A stretch of DNA of 46,730 bases, from IMG/VR virus record IMGVR_UViG_3300045241_000030, positions 1-46,730 of that record; one strand, given 5' to 3'. Below are positions 24,631 through 32,684 of the stretch, piece by piece (within the stretch, counting starts at the first letter, position 1; every line of letters starts with the position of its first letter). Source of the DNA: a virus. The translations under genes and the position numbers were made by a program. The notes under the pieces are model-generated. The model saw only the letters and a list, made by a program, of their open reading frames with translations. It had not been told where the DNA came from and did not search any database.

Positions 24631-24842
24631 TTATGGCCTGTTTTTCGCCTGTTAATAAGCATAAGCCGATCTATTTCATCCCGCCTATTCCACATTCCGA
24701 TTACTTTGTCCCGCCTATCTTCCTTCATTATGATATGGCAATGAGGACATTTTATGTAATAATGACCGTCTGGTATGGTTTCATTTATCCATATAGGACG
24801 TGAACCGCAAAAAGGACAATCAAGTAATCTATCCGTTTTCAT
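24627..24842 (-). CDS. Lar-like restriction alleviation zinc-ribbon protein
   Basis: The 71-residue protein has CPFCGSRP (Cys9, Cys12), HYYIKCPHC (Cys32, Cys35) and a terminal WNRR (residues 51-54). This is the typical pattern of Lar/restriction alleviation proteins, which modulate host type I restriction. Many phage zinc ribbons share this layout without proven function, so anti-restriction is a family-based hypothesis. It is coupled by ATGA to the next gene. Confidence 0.7.
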   Translation of the reverse strand: MKTDRLLDCPFCGSRPIWINETIPDGHYYIKCPHCHIIMKEDRRDKVIGMWNRRDEIDRLMLINRRKTGHK

Positions 24843-24847
24843 GCTTT

Positions 24848-25069
24848 TTAATCTACCTGTCCTATTACTCGCAAGCGTGACAAATCCACAAGGGTTATCA
24901 ATTTATCGCCGTTCTGCAAGATGGGCTCAAACGTGTGGTTATCGACCTGATTAACGAGTGCCTTTTTGGCTTCAATGAATTTCTTTTCTTGTCTGGCATG
25001 GTACATTATGCCGGTCTTTAAGCCGTCCTTGCCGATCCATTGAACTATTTTACCTGGGTTGCCGCGCAT
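24848..25069 (-). CDS. Unknown small protein
   Basis: This 73-residue basic protein has a beta-barrel-like pattern (GKIVQWIGKDGLKTGIMYH, later KLITLVDLSRLRVIG). Its start is TAATG-type against the small terminase stop (1-nt overlap), so it is co-translated with it. Confidence 0.55.
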   Translation of the reverse strand: MRGNPGKIVQWIGKDGLKTGIMYHARQEKKFIEAKKALVNQVDNHTFEPILQNGDKLITLVDLSRLRVIGQVD

Positions 25070-25770
25070 TATTGAACAATTTTAGCTTCCTGAATGTCTT
25101 CGTCTCGTTTATTATCCGGCATATAGAAGACCACATTGTTATCGTCAAGGGTCTGATTGACGTTGTGGACCGTTTCAATATATCCACGCTTGCGGCCCTG
25201 GGTCTTCAGCGCGAATATGATTGCTGCCGGCTGGCGTTGCCTAATTAGATCATGAAGTGCATCTTCATAGAAATCGAGGGCTACTTCTTTGATCGCATTA
25301 ATCTGCTCCCGATAAACTTCATCATGCTCCATCCACCAAAAATGGGTTCGTTGAGGGATTCCGCTTATTATCACAGCCTTTGACACAACACCTAAGCTTT
25401 TCACCATTGCATTCATAAAAGCCTTTTTTCTCGCTGCAATGTGCTGTAGGGCGCCTTTTGCCTTCTTCTCAGCCTCTTCGCGCACTTTCTTTTCTTTTAA
25501 CGAGGCGTTTCGTTTAGCTATGATTGATTGTTTTGTTGGAGGCTGTGGGTTTGTTTGTCCCTTGGGAAGAAGGGTTTGGGGTTGGTCTTTATAGGCTTCT
25601 TGGTCTATTTGGTTAAGGCTGTTTCCTTGAAGGAATTTTTCAAAGTTGGGGGTTTGATCCTTGGGGTCAGATTCAGAGGTAAGTAGGTTAACCGATTCGG
25701 TGGTTAATGGAAAACTATTTTTTGTATTGACTCGCTTCTTGGGCGCTTTCTTCGCTGGCTTCTTCTTCAT
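25069..25770 (-). CDS. terS: Terminase small subunit-like DNA-binding protein
   Basis: The 233-residue protein has a basic, disordered N-terminal third followed by the small-terminase pattern of many Bacteroidota and Firmicutes phages. This pattern is a helix-turn-helix (VVSKAVIISGIPQRTHFWWM), a helix with YREQINAIKEVALDFYEDAL, then AAIIFALKTQGRKRGY (about residues 120-210). It would recognise viral DNA for packaging. The large subunit is about 6 kb downstream, which is unusual but seen in other phages. Confidence 0.75.
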   Translation of the reverse strand: MKKKPAKKAPKKRVNTKNSFPLTTESVNLLTSESDPKDQTPNFEKFLQGNSLNQIDQEAYKDQPQTLLPKGQTNPQPPTKQSIIAKRNASLKEKKVREEAEKKAKGALQHIAARKKAFMNAMVKSLGVVSKAVIISGIPQRTHFWWMEHDEVYREQINAIKEVALDFYEDALHDLIRQRQPAAIIFALKTQGRKRGYIETVHNVNQTLDDNNVVFYMPDNKRDEDIQEAKIVQ

Positions 25771-25830
25771 AAACCTACCTTTCAGTTTATTTTAATTCAA
25801 ATATGGTGAAAAATGTATTTCAATTCAAGG

Positions 25831-26391
25831 CTATGCTTGCGGATCTGGATTTATGAAATCTTCCTTTTTTAGCATACCCATAGACATGGAGTGTTTAATT
25901 GCGCCAAAATCGCAAACTTCTTCGCCGGTGTCTGGGTCTACTGATTTTCTGCCTGTATTGACTATCAGTCCACCTAAAGGGTATTGCGGTAAAGGATAGC
26001 ATTGTAAAGGTTTAAGTATTGGAAGATCATTATTGCAGTAACTGCCAACATTGAGATGATTATCGTTATACAATTCATAATAGGCTTTGCGTGGCAATGG
26101 CTTGAATTTTTCATCATATACTTTGGATATAGCCTTTTGAGTATCCATACAAAGATTAGTTATGCTTAACTCTTTTGATGGAATAAGTGATTTATCAAAT
26201 GGTGGCGTTGCTGCTATCATTGCCATCTGCATTGAGCCATAAAGGGCAGTGCTCAGTGCTATCACTGATTTTTCAATCCTTTGCTTCCTTCTGAAATGAA
26301 GATTTAAGATGCATAATTCAGGATTGCTGACATGTCGGCCATCGCGAAACTTCGCCTTAACCTTTTTAAGCCTTCGGTTACTCAGTTTCAT
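25831..26391 (-). CDS. Unknown protein
   Basis: This 186-residue protein has a basic N-terminus (KLSNRRLKKVKAKFRDGRH), a central hydrophobic-helical part and a Pro-rich C-terminus with four Cys. It lies upstream of the small terminase, with a 60-nt gap in which I see no clear signal. No family is recognised. Confidence 0.55.
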   Translation of the reverse strand: MKLSNRRLKKVKAKFRDGRHVSNPELCILNLHFRRKQRIEKSVIALSTALYGSMQMAMIAATPPFDKSLIPSKELSITNLCMDTQKAISKVYDEKFKPLPRKAYYELYNDNHLNVGSYCNNDLPILKPLQCYPLPQYPLGGLIVNTGRKSVDPDTGEEVCDFGAIKHSMSMGMLKKEDFINPDPQA

Positions 26392-26572
26392 TGTCTCGAT
26401 ATATTGTTTTGTTGGCTACATGAATGTCATATAAAACGTGCGCATGTTCAATGTCCCGAATTTTAACAGGGACCATCTTTTGACCATTTTCGAACTCATA
26501 AACGGGGTTCCTGAAGACGACTTTTCCAATGTGTTCTTCAAACCAGGAAGGCGATAAGCTTACATCTGTCAT
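26378..26572 (-). CDS. Unknown small protein
   Basis: This 64-residue acidic protein overlaps the next gene by 14 nt. It has strand-rich composition (KVVFRNPVYEFENGQKMVPV). A weak copy of the phage promoter upstream block precedes it. Confidence 0.5.
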   Translation of the reverse strand: MTDVSLSPSWFEEHIGKVVFRNPVYEFENGQKMVPVKIRDIEHAHVLYDIHVANKTIYRDNETE

Positions 26573-26592
26573 GTGATTGTTTGTTTAAATGC

Positions 26593-26608
26593 GTTTTAAA
26601 AATACAAA
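26593..26608 (-). promoter_or_regulatory. Degenerate copy of the phage promoter upstream block
   Basis: The coding strand reads TTTGTATTTTTAAAAC, matching 13 of 16 bases of the block shared by three phage promoters. No matching -7 part is present before the start codon at 26572, so it may be inactive. Confidence 0.3.
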
Positions 26609-26611
26609 AAA

Positions 26612-26908
26612 TTAGTTACTCCTATTACGTTTCTTTAATTCTTTTTCAATTAAATCTTCAGCCGTGGCCGCAATCAGTTTTAAGACTGTTATCATTTCAT
26701 TGACCGTCTGAAAGTCTCCGGTGCCAATTGCTTGATTGTAGAGTATGCCAGCGACCTTGGCAGGGTTGTTACAATACATTCGGGTAATTACGCCGTCGTC
26801 ACTCTCAGTGCCTGTAATCAAAAGGATAGCGTTTTTAGTGCTCTTAACATTTTCGATCACTTCCTTGCCGAGTGTATCCAGGCTTGTTTCAAATTGTCGT
26901 GTAGCCAT
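26612..26908 (-). CDS. Unknown small helical protein
   Basis: This 98-residue protein has a strand (NAILLITGTESDDGVITRMY) and long C-terminal helices. The layout resembles small phage regulators but no family is recognised. Its start overlaps the previous stop by 1 nt. Confidence 0.5.
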   Translation of the reverse strand: MATRQFETSLDTLGKEVIENVKSTKNAILLITGTESDDGVITRMYCNNPAKVAGILYNQAIGTGDFQTVNEMITVLKLIAATAEDLIEKELKKRNRSN

Positions 26909-27234
26909 TATTGGGAATGTTTAAGTTTTTCCGCATCCAAAAAGCGTTTACGCATTAAATCACGGACTTTAAACCACCTGGACGTGGTGAGAAAGTGCTG
27001 TTTAATCTGGCGGTTTCTGGTCGCCCATATTTCGAAATCATAATCATTGTTCCATACCATTTCGAATCTTATTTCGACATTTCTTAATGGATATTCAGAA
27101 ACCGGGATTGAAAAAGATACCCGTTGCTGAGTCTCCAAAATCAAATTGTTGATTCTCTTTTGTGGCATGGCGACCGCGAGAATATCACGGATTAGTCCAA
27201 GTTTTCTGTCTATTGTTGTTGTGCTCGTTGTCAT
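26908..27234 (-). CDS. Unknown small basic protein
   Basis: This 108-residue basic protein has several strands followed by a C-terminal helix rich in Lys and Arg. It overlaps the HNH-like gene by 50 nt; a later ATG (MPQKRI) would avoid that. Function unknown. Confidence 0.5.
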   Translation of the reverse strand: MTTSTTTIDRKLGLIRDILAVAMPQKRINNLILETQQRVSFSIPVSEYPLRNVEIRFEMVWNNDYDFEIWATRNRQIKQHFLTTSRWFKVRDLMRKRFLDAEKLKHSQ

Positions 27235-27613
27235 GTTGTATAAGTGCTAATTGTGTTAATTCAATGCGTACCGCGTATCCTTCCGGGTCATGTTTTTTCA
27301 GGAATGCAAGCCTTTTTTGGACGTTGGCATGTTCGATCCATAGGCCAGATTTAAAGTTCTCCCATTCTGCATGGGACTTTGCGCAACTGCTTTCGTAATT
27401 ATCAGGATGCCATATTAATTCTGTCTTGTGAATTACTTTACACCTGGCCTTCGCGATGGTATGGTCATTATGATCCGCTCTGCCACCACAACCGCAACCG
27501 CAAATAAATACTGTTTGGCCTTCATGCTTTTTCTTTAATGAAGCGCCATACTTTGATTTAATCGTGTTCTCGGTGACGCGCGAACCGTCTGAACAATAGT
27601 GCCTTGTTGCCAT
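27185..27613 (-). CDS. HNH-type endonuclease-like protein
   Basis: The 142-residue protein carries an HNH-like motif: DHNDHTIA (His48, His51), an Asn in HPDN (Asn72) and SHAEWE (His81), with a Cys/Gly-rich ICGCGCGG stretch before it. These nucleases cut DNA with a single metal; in phages they act in packaging, recombination or as homing enzymes. It stands next to an adenine methyltransferase, which could protect phage DNA from it or from the host. Confidence 0.6.
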   Translation of the reverse strand: MATRHYCSDGSRVTENTIKSKYGASLKKKHEGQTVFICGCGCGGRADHNDHTIAKARCKVIHKTELIWHPDNYESSCAKSHAEWENFKSGLWIEHANVQKRLAFLKKHDPEGYAVRIELTQLALIQHDNEHNNNRQKTWTNP

Positions 27614-27634
27614 TTAAGGTAACTATATACTTAT

Positions 27635-28111
27635 TCACCCTTGTTTACTTGTTGGTTTTACTATCATTAATATACAGGGTTGTATGTCAGAACTTTTGCA
27701 AGGATTAGGTGTATTATCCTCAACCGCAAGCCAACGAATTTTACCGACATATCTAACTTCTGCTCCTTGGTCTTCCAGAAATGAAATTACCCTGACTTGG
27801 TAAATCGGAAATATTAAAACACTTGTTCTTCCTTTATCTCTTTCTGCTAAAGCTTTCCTAGCCCAGGCCATTGGCCCTATCTTACGTTTACCTACCTCCT
27901 TTACCATACCGGTAAAAGGAGGATTGACCCAATTACATTTTCCCCAATCAACCTCTAATCCATCAAAACCATCTGGCCTTGGAAAAGGACAAGGGTCGAA
28001 ATCAAATGTAAATTCACTTGATAAATTATTGATAAATTCAGGAGGAATTAACCAATAGTGCTTTATATCCTTCCTTTTGGAAGTGTCAATAAATTCTGGG
28101 CCTAATATCAT
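27635..28111 (-). CDS. Phage DNA N6-adenine methyltransferase
   Basis: The 158-residue protein matches the small phage Dam-type methyltransferases. It has FDFDPCPF near residues 37-43 and the catalytic WVNPPF (61-66), which is the N/DPPY/F motif of N6-adenine methylation, followed by a conserved core. Modification of phage DNA would block host restriction. The target site cannot be read. It is 21 nt upstream of the HNH-like gene in transcription order. Confidence 0.85.
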   Translation of the reverse strand: MILGPEFIDTSKRKDIKHYWLIPPEFINNLSSEFTFDFDPCPFPRPDGFDGLEVDWGKCNWVNPPFTGMVKEVGKRKIGPMAWARKALAERDKGRTSVLIFPIYQVRVISFLEDQGAEVRYVGKIRWLAVEDNTPNPCKSSDIQPCILMIVKPTSKQG

Positions 28112-28154
28112 TTCTTCATTTATTTTAGGGTGAATAAGTATATAGTTACCCCAT

Positions 28155-28361
28155 TTAATTAGTTCTTATTTGAAAACTACAGAAATGCGTAATTGGATGG
28201 CTTACAATAATTCCATAGCCTACCTTATCACATAAATGCATGTAGTCTATAAATTCTTCCATCGTTCCGGTTCTTTTGAAGCCGTTGCAGCCACATGAAC
28301 AATCTTCGAACCAGGTGTAAATAAGTTCGTCAAAATCAGAATCCCGAAAATGCTTGTTCAT
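28155..28361 (-). CDS. Unknown small Cys-containing protein
   Basis: This 68-residue acidic protein has a CSCGCNG cluster and scattered His. It overlaps the NinB-like gene by 26 nt. Function unknown. Confidence 0.5.
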   Translation of the reverse strand: MNKHFRDSDFDELIYTWFEDCSCGCNGFKRTGTMEEFIDYMHLCDKVGYGIIVSHPITHFCSFQIRTN

Positions 28362-28788
28362 AATCGTTATTTATTTTCATCCAATCTTCGTAAGTCGTGT
28401 CTTCCTTGCGCTTAAATTTAACGGAAGGAAATTCTTCTTGAACCCATTGAATAAAATTATTGCACATGGCCGCAAATTCCTTTGTATCCAGATTGCTTGT
28501 TTTCTTGGGTATCTTTTCAGTCTTGCCGCTTGGATAGTAAACAATTTCGAAATGCCTTGCCATTTTAAACATATTTTCAATTTCATCAACAAAGTGCCCC
28601 GTTTCAATTGAAACTACCTTAATCAAGGCATGGTAATATTTGTTCGCGTCAAGTGATCTAATGGCGCGTTTCTTTTTTACCTCAATCAGATAATCCCCTT
28701 CGTGAAGTTCAAGGATGGCCTGAATAAGCTTTTCAGCTGTCTTTTGGTCCTGATCCTTCTTTTCGACTTTAAAATGAAAATATCGCAT
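28336..28788 (-). CDS. NinB/Orf-like recombination protein
   Basis: The 150-residue protein has the KKKRAIRSLDANKYYHALIK signature (about residues 38-57) and following helices typical of NinB/Orf proteins, which bind single-stranded DNA and assist recombination. This fits the nearby ERF and exonuclease genes. Confidence 0.65.
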   Translation of the reverse strand: MRYFHFKVEKKDQDQKTAEKLIQAILELHEGDYLIEVKKKRAIRSLDANKYYHALIKVVSIETGHFVDEIENMFKMARHFEIVYYPSGKTEKIPKKTSNLDTKEFAAMCNNFIQWVQEEFPSVKFKRKEDTTYEDWMKINNDYEQAFSGF

Positions 28789-28794
28789 GTCTTT

Positions 28795-29052
28795 TTATTC
28801 GAATTGCTTGCCTTGTTTTTCAGCTTCTGCCCTGTTTTTTAATGATTCTAAGTATTGATTCTCAGCTTTTAATGATCGTTCGTGAATGATAAATAGAATC
28901 AACATGGGAAGGAATGTTTGCCCGAGAATGACGAGTAAAAAGCCAATCTTTCTAAGCGTGGCATAATCGGTGAATCCGAAGAGGCTGTAAATTCCATACG
29001 ATAGAAATGAAAATGCAACGGCAACGGCTAATAATAACAAGTAGTTTTTCAT
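28795..29052 (-). CDS. Two-helix membrane protein
   Basis: This 85-residue protein has two transmembrane helices (about residues 3-24 and 35-58) and a charged C-terminal helix. It sits inside the replication block, 7 nt upstream of the NinB-like start. Membrane proteins in early phage regions often act on the host envelope; no family recognised. Confidence 0.6.
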   Translation of the reverse strand: MKNYLLLLAVAVAFSFLSYGIYSLFGFTDYATLRKIGFLLVILGQTFLPMLILFIIHERSLKAENQYLESLKNRAEAEKQGKQFE

Positions 29053-29056
29053 GGCT

Positions 29057-29329
29057 TTAAAATAGGTTAGTTTGTTTTATCGTTTTCTGGCCGGACGGCC
29101 AAAGCTTTTCAATCATGTTATCAACATGCTTTTCATATTCGCGTGACTTTTCGAGATAATGACGTTTAATCTTTTCATCGTTCTTTTCTCTAAAGAATGA
29201 TTTTTGATAGAACCGCATTAATGCCACTGAATGAATGAATTCTATTATCATAGCCCATCGTTTGAGGCCATCTAAAAACCCTGGTTCGAGGTGCTTTGAA
29301 TCTTCAGTTTTAAGAATTTCCATATCCAT
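29057..29329 (-). CDS. Unknown helical protein
   Basis: This 90-residue, Lys/Glu-rich protein is predicted mostly helical. It follows the 75-residue gene by 24 nt and precedes the membrane gene by 4 nt. No motif recognised. Confidence 0.5.
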   Translation of the reverse strand: MDMEILKTEDSKHLEPGFLDGLKRWAMIIEFIHSVALMRFYQKSFFREKNDEKIKRHYLEKSREYEKHVDNMIEKLWPSGQKTIKQTNLF

Positions 29330-29353
29330 AAATATACAATTTTGTTGTGTTTT

Positions 29354-29581
29354 TTATTCTCTAAAGTCGTGAAAAGCTTTATCCCGCCTGGTAAAAAGTT
29401 TGCCTTCGACTGAATATTTTTTCGTCGCTTCCCGATATTCTTTAAGCTGCCTCGGTGAATATGAATCCGGTTGACAATCGCATTTATCAAACTCACCATC
29501 ATCCCTAAGGAGATAAAATATGGCCCCTGGAAACAATTCATTTGCTTTAATCGGCCTAAGTTTTTTAATGTCTATTACCAT
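29354..29581 (-). CDS. Unknown small protein downstream of primase-helicase
   Basis: The 75-residue product starts with ATG 29581, overlapping the primase-helicase stop as TGATG. It contains a PGAIFYLLRDDGEFDKCDC segment with a beta-barrel feel and a charged C-terminus. Function unknown; translational coupling suggests a replication accessory. Confidence 0.6.
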   Translation of the reverse strand: MVIDIKKLRPIKANELFPGAIFYLLRDDGEFDKCDCQPDSYSPRQLKEYREATKKYSVEGKLFTRRDKAFHDFRE

Positions 29582-31602
29582 CAAAATATCGTATCGTGTT
29601 CGGTTGGTTCGAAATCAATTGTTGGCTCTGCGGCTGCTTTTTGTTTCCCTTTTTTGGGCTCTGCTTTTGCCTTTTCAGCATTTGCGGCCTTTGCGTTTTC
29701 TATTTTCTTGTAAAGCGGTTCATTGTATGTGCCATCAATGGGGCAATGCCCATCAAAGTAATAACGGTTTGTTTGAAAAAGGAATTCTATCTTATCATAT
29801 TTCCCAACCCGTCCGACAAGCTGTTGTTTACGTTGCTTCAGGTTCAAGAAGGCGACCCGTGGGTCAATCGGGTTTAAATGCTTGAATAGCCTAGCAATTG
29901 AATAAATGCCATCCATGCTATTATTCCAAGCGGCCCCGCCTGATAGCATGTATTGGGTACAAATCTTGAATGTACCGTCCTGGTTCTTTGGATCGACCTG
30001 GGCCTTTGGATGGGCTATCCAATTCATTGAGGTATCGGTTTCTAATGCGAATTCCTTAGTGTCGCTGAATACACGATCCAAATATAAATCGAATCGGCCT
30101 TCGCTTTCGTTGTGGTCTAAGTTCTTAAAAGGATCAACTAAAGCGCCATCGAATTTATACACATCATAGAAGTATCTGAAATTGTCCAGTAGGTCAGTAT
30201 ATTTTCTTTGCTTCGGATTGATGATTATGAAATGCTTTTTAACCCATTGGACTGCTTCCCTATATTCGAATTCCGGCATTTGAGGAATGTTGTACATTTT
30301 CTGATAATGCAGATATGGGCATTTTCCAGTGAGCATGAATACCAATTCATCCACAATGTCTGATCCCGAGGTTTTTATTTTCCCGTTCGAATCTTTGTAT
30401 GTATTCAGCATTTCAGGGGGCCAAATACACCAAACCCAATCATCGACAAGCGACTTCATTAAGGCCATGAACATGAAGTAGGTCGATTTGCCATCATTCG
30501 GCCAGCCGGTCCAGCAATTTTGAAAGGCTCGTTTCCAGCTAAAGTTTTCTTTTATGGCTTCAATTCTGGATTCTTCGCCAACTGCTTTACCGTTCCTGAA
30601 TTCTTTTATGAGCTCCTCTTCATCAATTACGACAATGCTTTGATGCCTCTTATCGTGAAGTTCGTTTGAATTACGGCCTTTAGTCCAGGTTGGTTTTATT
30701 TCGGGTTTCAGGCCATCCAATACCGCATCGCCTATGTCATAGCCATCGGTCCGGGTTGGGAATAAATCAACTACATGAACTTTGTCAATATGCTTTATCA
30801 GATTGCGGACACTTGACGGCCAAATCCATTCTTTAGTTTCTGGCTTGCCTTTTTCCTTTTCGATATATTGGCCGCGTCCGGCTTTGTCCGCATCGGCGAT
30901 CCAGTAAACTTCCCTGCCCTTTAGAGGTGATATTTTATCGGCTGTGTTATCCGAACCATCACTTAGACCGCTTGCGGAACCACATGAAACCCAATCGAAT
31001 TGCGGATATGTGATCTTGCATATTGCGGCTGTTTTCTCGCTTTCGACAATGCAGACTATTTTCTTTTTTTCTGGGTCAAGGGTATGTTCAAGATATAAGC
31101 AAAGCCCGTAATAATCCTTTACGTATTGATTCGTTTGTTCCGGCTGCTTCAGGCTGAATGATGCGAAATCATGGTCACGGTGCCCATCTTTTTTGTATTT
31201 GAACCATTTGAAATTGACGACATTTTTGTTTTTATCGCAAAACACGAATACAGTAAGTCCATTCTCTTCAAGCATTCCCAGGGTGTATAATGCATTCGTA
31301 TCAAAGCCTTTTGATGTCAGATAATTGTGAAAATTGGAGGGCTGGCGTTTAAGCGATTTGATTTTATTTTCATCCGGGAAGATTTGATGAAGGACCGAAT
31401 CAGAAGCGCCTTTCTTCTTTTCGATCTGTGGAGCATTATGATAACCGCATTCGCTTTCCCTATCACATCGGCCAAAAGCGTATTCGTTGATCGGCTCTAA
31501 TGTCTCGGCATTGACGTAGATAACGAAGCGCTTCTTATTGCATTGTGGGCAAATATATTTCTTTGATGTCTTGTCGAGGTGAAAGGGGAATTTTTCGCTC
31601 AT
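29581..31602 (-). CDS. Bifunctional DNA primase-helicase
   Basis: The 673-residue protein has an N-terminal zinc ribbon (Cys18, Cys21, Cys46, Cys52), a TOPRIM domain (VESEK 186-190 and DADKAG 237-242), and a C-terminal RecA-like ATPase with Walker A GWPNDGKST (366-374). This order is the T7 gp4/Twinkle plan: it would unwind DNA and make primers at the fork. The linker has little known similarity. I start at ATG 31602, which overlaps the previous stop as ATGA; the frame also extends to a GTG. The C-terminal 40 residues are Ala/Lys-rich and disordered. Confidence 0.85.
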   Translation of the reverse strand: MSEKFPFHLDKTSKKYICPQCNKKRFVIYVNAETLEPINEYAFGRCDRESECGYHNAPQIEKKKGASDSVLHQIFPDENKIKSLKRQPSNFHNYLTSKGFDTNALYTLGMLEENGLTVFVFCDKNKNVVNFKWFKYKKDGHRDHDFASFSLKQPEQTNQYVKDYYGLCLYLEHTLDPEKKKIVCIVESEKTAAICKITYPQFDWVSCGSASGLSDGSDNTADKISPLKGREVYWIADADKAGRGQYIEKEKGKPETKEWIWPSSVRNLIKHIDKVHVVDLFPTRTDGYDIGDAVLDGLKPEIKPTWTKGRNSNELHDKRHQSIVVIDEEELIKEFRNGKAVGEESRIEAIKENFSWKRAFQNCWTGWPNDGKSTYFMFMALMKSLVDDWVWCIWPPEMLNTYKDSNGKIKTSGSDIVDELVFMLTGKCPYLHYQKMYNIPQMPEFEYREAVQWVKKHFIIINPKQRKYTDLLDNFRYFYDVYKFDGALVDPFKNLDHNESEGRFDLYLDRVFSDTKEFALETDTSMNWIAHPKAQVDPKNQDGTFKICTQYMLSGGAAWNNSMDGIYSIARLFKHLNPIDPRVAFLNLKQRKQQLVGRVGKYDKIEFLFQTNRYYFDGHCPIDGTYNEPLYKKIENAKAANAEKAKAEPKKGKQKAAAEPTIDFEPTEHDTIF

Positions 31603-31787
31603 GCTTCGGTTCTGATTTCTATTTGATCCGTCCACGCCAAGTCTCCTGTAATTTCATCGGGAATAAGCCGATTATGAATGATTGCTTTATACCCATCGGT
31701 TAATTCTATAACCAATTCGGTATTATTTTTCCTGAGATAACAATCTTTGATTGTCTTCCCATTTAGTCCAAAGGGTTCGATTACCAT
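31599..31787 (-). CDS. Unknown small protein between initiator and primase-helicase
   Basis: The 62-residue product starts at ATG 31787, just inside the initiator gene's end, and is coupled to the primase-helicase by ATGA. It looks like a small beta protein (NTELVIELTDGYKAII). A longer start at 31856 would overlap the initiator by 76 nt and is less likely. Confidence 0.55.
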   Translation of the reverse strand: MVIEPFGLNGKTIKDCYLRKNNTELVIELTDGYKAIIHNRLIPDEITGDLAWTDQIEIRTEA

Positions 31788-32563
31788 GTGAAATTGGACG
31801 GCATACCGTCGTTTAGTGGTTGTGAATTGTCCGGTTCTATTCCTGATTGCTCCCATCCTTTTTCAGGCTGTGCAATTGATTGCTCCATGTATCCGGTGAA
31901 TTTTGATGGTCTGAAAAGTGTCTCGGGTGTTAAATACCTTTCCCATTCCGTGTTCTTCCAAACTCCGCAACGGTGTTGAAGCATTTTAATTACCTGTTCA
32001 AGCGTGAAGTCATGCGCTTTTAATCGTGCGTTTATTGACTTTGCGCGTTCGAGTGTCCAAATAGATTTTCCACGTACTCCATGATCCTTTTTGAATTGAT
32101 TTAATTTATCAATTATCAATTTTGAGAAATCATGTATATGTTCTTCTTCTTGGTTCTTCTTAAACTGGTTCTTCTTAGGTTCATCACCTGAACAGGTATC
32201 ACTCACCACATGAACACTATCGTTCACCACATGAACAGATTCAATTGAAAGTTTTTCGTTAGAATATTTCTTTATGTTTTCGCTTGAAACATCGACCAGG
32301 TAAATAATAATCCCCTCGCCTCTTTCTATTATTTTGATAAATCCCTTATCCTGAAGATTCTTTCGACATTCAGAAACCTTGCCGACACTCATTTTACAAA
32401 TCTCTGCCGTCTTTCTAACGCCTTCCCAACATTCACCGACACGGTAATAATGCAGCAAAAGACGGTATTCAAAAGGGCTTAAATCTGAATCATCAATGAT
32501 GTTAGGGAATTGCGTGAAGTATTTTTCGAGATACTTCGGATTGTGTACACGGGACTTATTCAT
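31781..32563 (-). CDS. Replication initiator (lambda O-like, Phg_2220_C type)
   Basis: The 260-residue protein has an N-terminal winged helix-turn-helix (about residues 28-90), a linker containing duplicated VHVV motifs, and a C-terminal domain ending in W..YLTPETLFRPSKFTGYM (about 205-230), typical of conserved phage replication proteins. It would bind origin repeats and load the primase-helicase. Three iteron-like repeats lie inside its own gene (32180-32237), as in lambda O. I use ATG 32563, because the earlier ATG at 32596 falls inside a terminator hairpin. Confidence 0.8.
   Translation of the reverse strand: MNKSRVHNPKYLEKYFTQFPNIIDDSDLSPFEYRLLLHYYRVGECWEGVRKTAEICKMSVGKVSECRKNLQDKGFIKIIERGEGIIIYLVDVSSENIKKYSNEKLSIESVHVVNDSVHVVSDTCSGDEPKKNQFKKNQEEEHIHDFSKLIIDKLNQFKKDHGVRGKSIWTLERAKSINARLKAHDFTLEQVIKMLQHRCGVWKNTEWERYLTPETLFRPSKFTGYMEQSIAQPEKGWEQSGIEPDNSQPLNDGMPSNFTW
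32180..32237. repeat. Three iteron-like repeats, candidate origin of replication
   Basis: Three 15-bp units, TTCATCACCTGAACA, CTCACCACATGAACA and TTCACCACATGAACA, begin at 32180, 32202 and 32223, giving spacings of 22 and 21 bp. Each contains a TTCA...TGAA half-palindrome. They lie in the linker-coding part of the replication initiator. Two copies of GGTTCTTCTTA (32152, 32167) lie beside them. Confidence 0.55.
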
Positions 32564-32574
32564 AGCGATTGGAA

Positions 32575-32679
32575 AATAAAAAAGCCCGGTAAACATCGCT
32601 GAAATGGTTACACGGGCTATTTAGGTTTTAGACCTAAAATTCTCTAAAGACTATCGTTTCAGCGCCGATCGTCTTTACG
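32575..32679 (-). ncRNA. Structured leader or small RNA before replication initiator
   Basis: From the expected transcript start near 32678 the coding strand folds into three hairpins. H1 (32676-32646) has an 11-bp stem with one mismatch and a 9-nt loop. H2 (32638-32620) has a perfect 7-bp stem. H3 (32618-32583) has a 6-bp GC-rich outer stem and is followed by six T. The H1 loop CGCTGAAA (32664-32657) is the exact complement of TTTCAGCG in the H3 loop (32604-32597). H3 has the form of a terminator and lies 12-20 nt before the initiator start. The element could be an attenuator, a regulatory leader or a small RNA of about 100 nt. Confidence 0.6.
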
Positions 32680-32684
32680 TTCAA

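Noticed and set aside
25544-25660. G-rich runs on the plus strand as a G-quadruplex or packaging site in the small terminase gene
   Set aside because: The runs arise from Pro/Gln/Asn codons in a disordered linker, and only one long-loop set of four GGG runs can be drawn; too weak to claim.
29272-29541. 89-residue minus-strand frame beside the primase-helicase
   Set aside because: It overlaps the 29354-29581 and 29057-29329 genes in another frame; those fit the tight spacing and start overlaps.
32564-32596. Upstream ATG (32596) as the initiator start
   Set aside because: It lies inside the terminator-like hairpin H3; ATG 32563 gives a normal N-terminus (MNKSRVHNPK).
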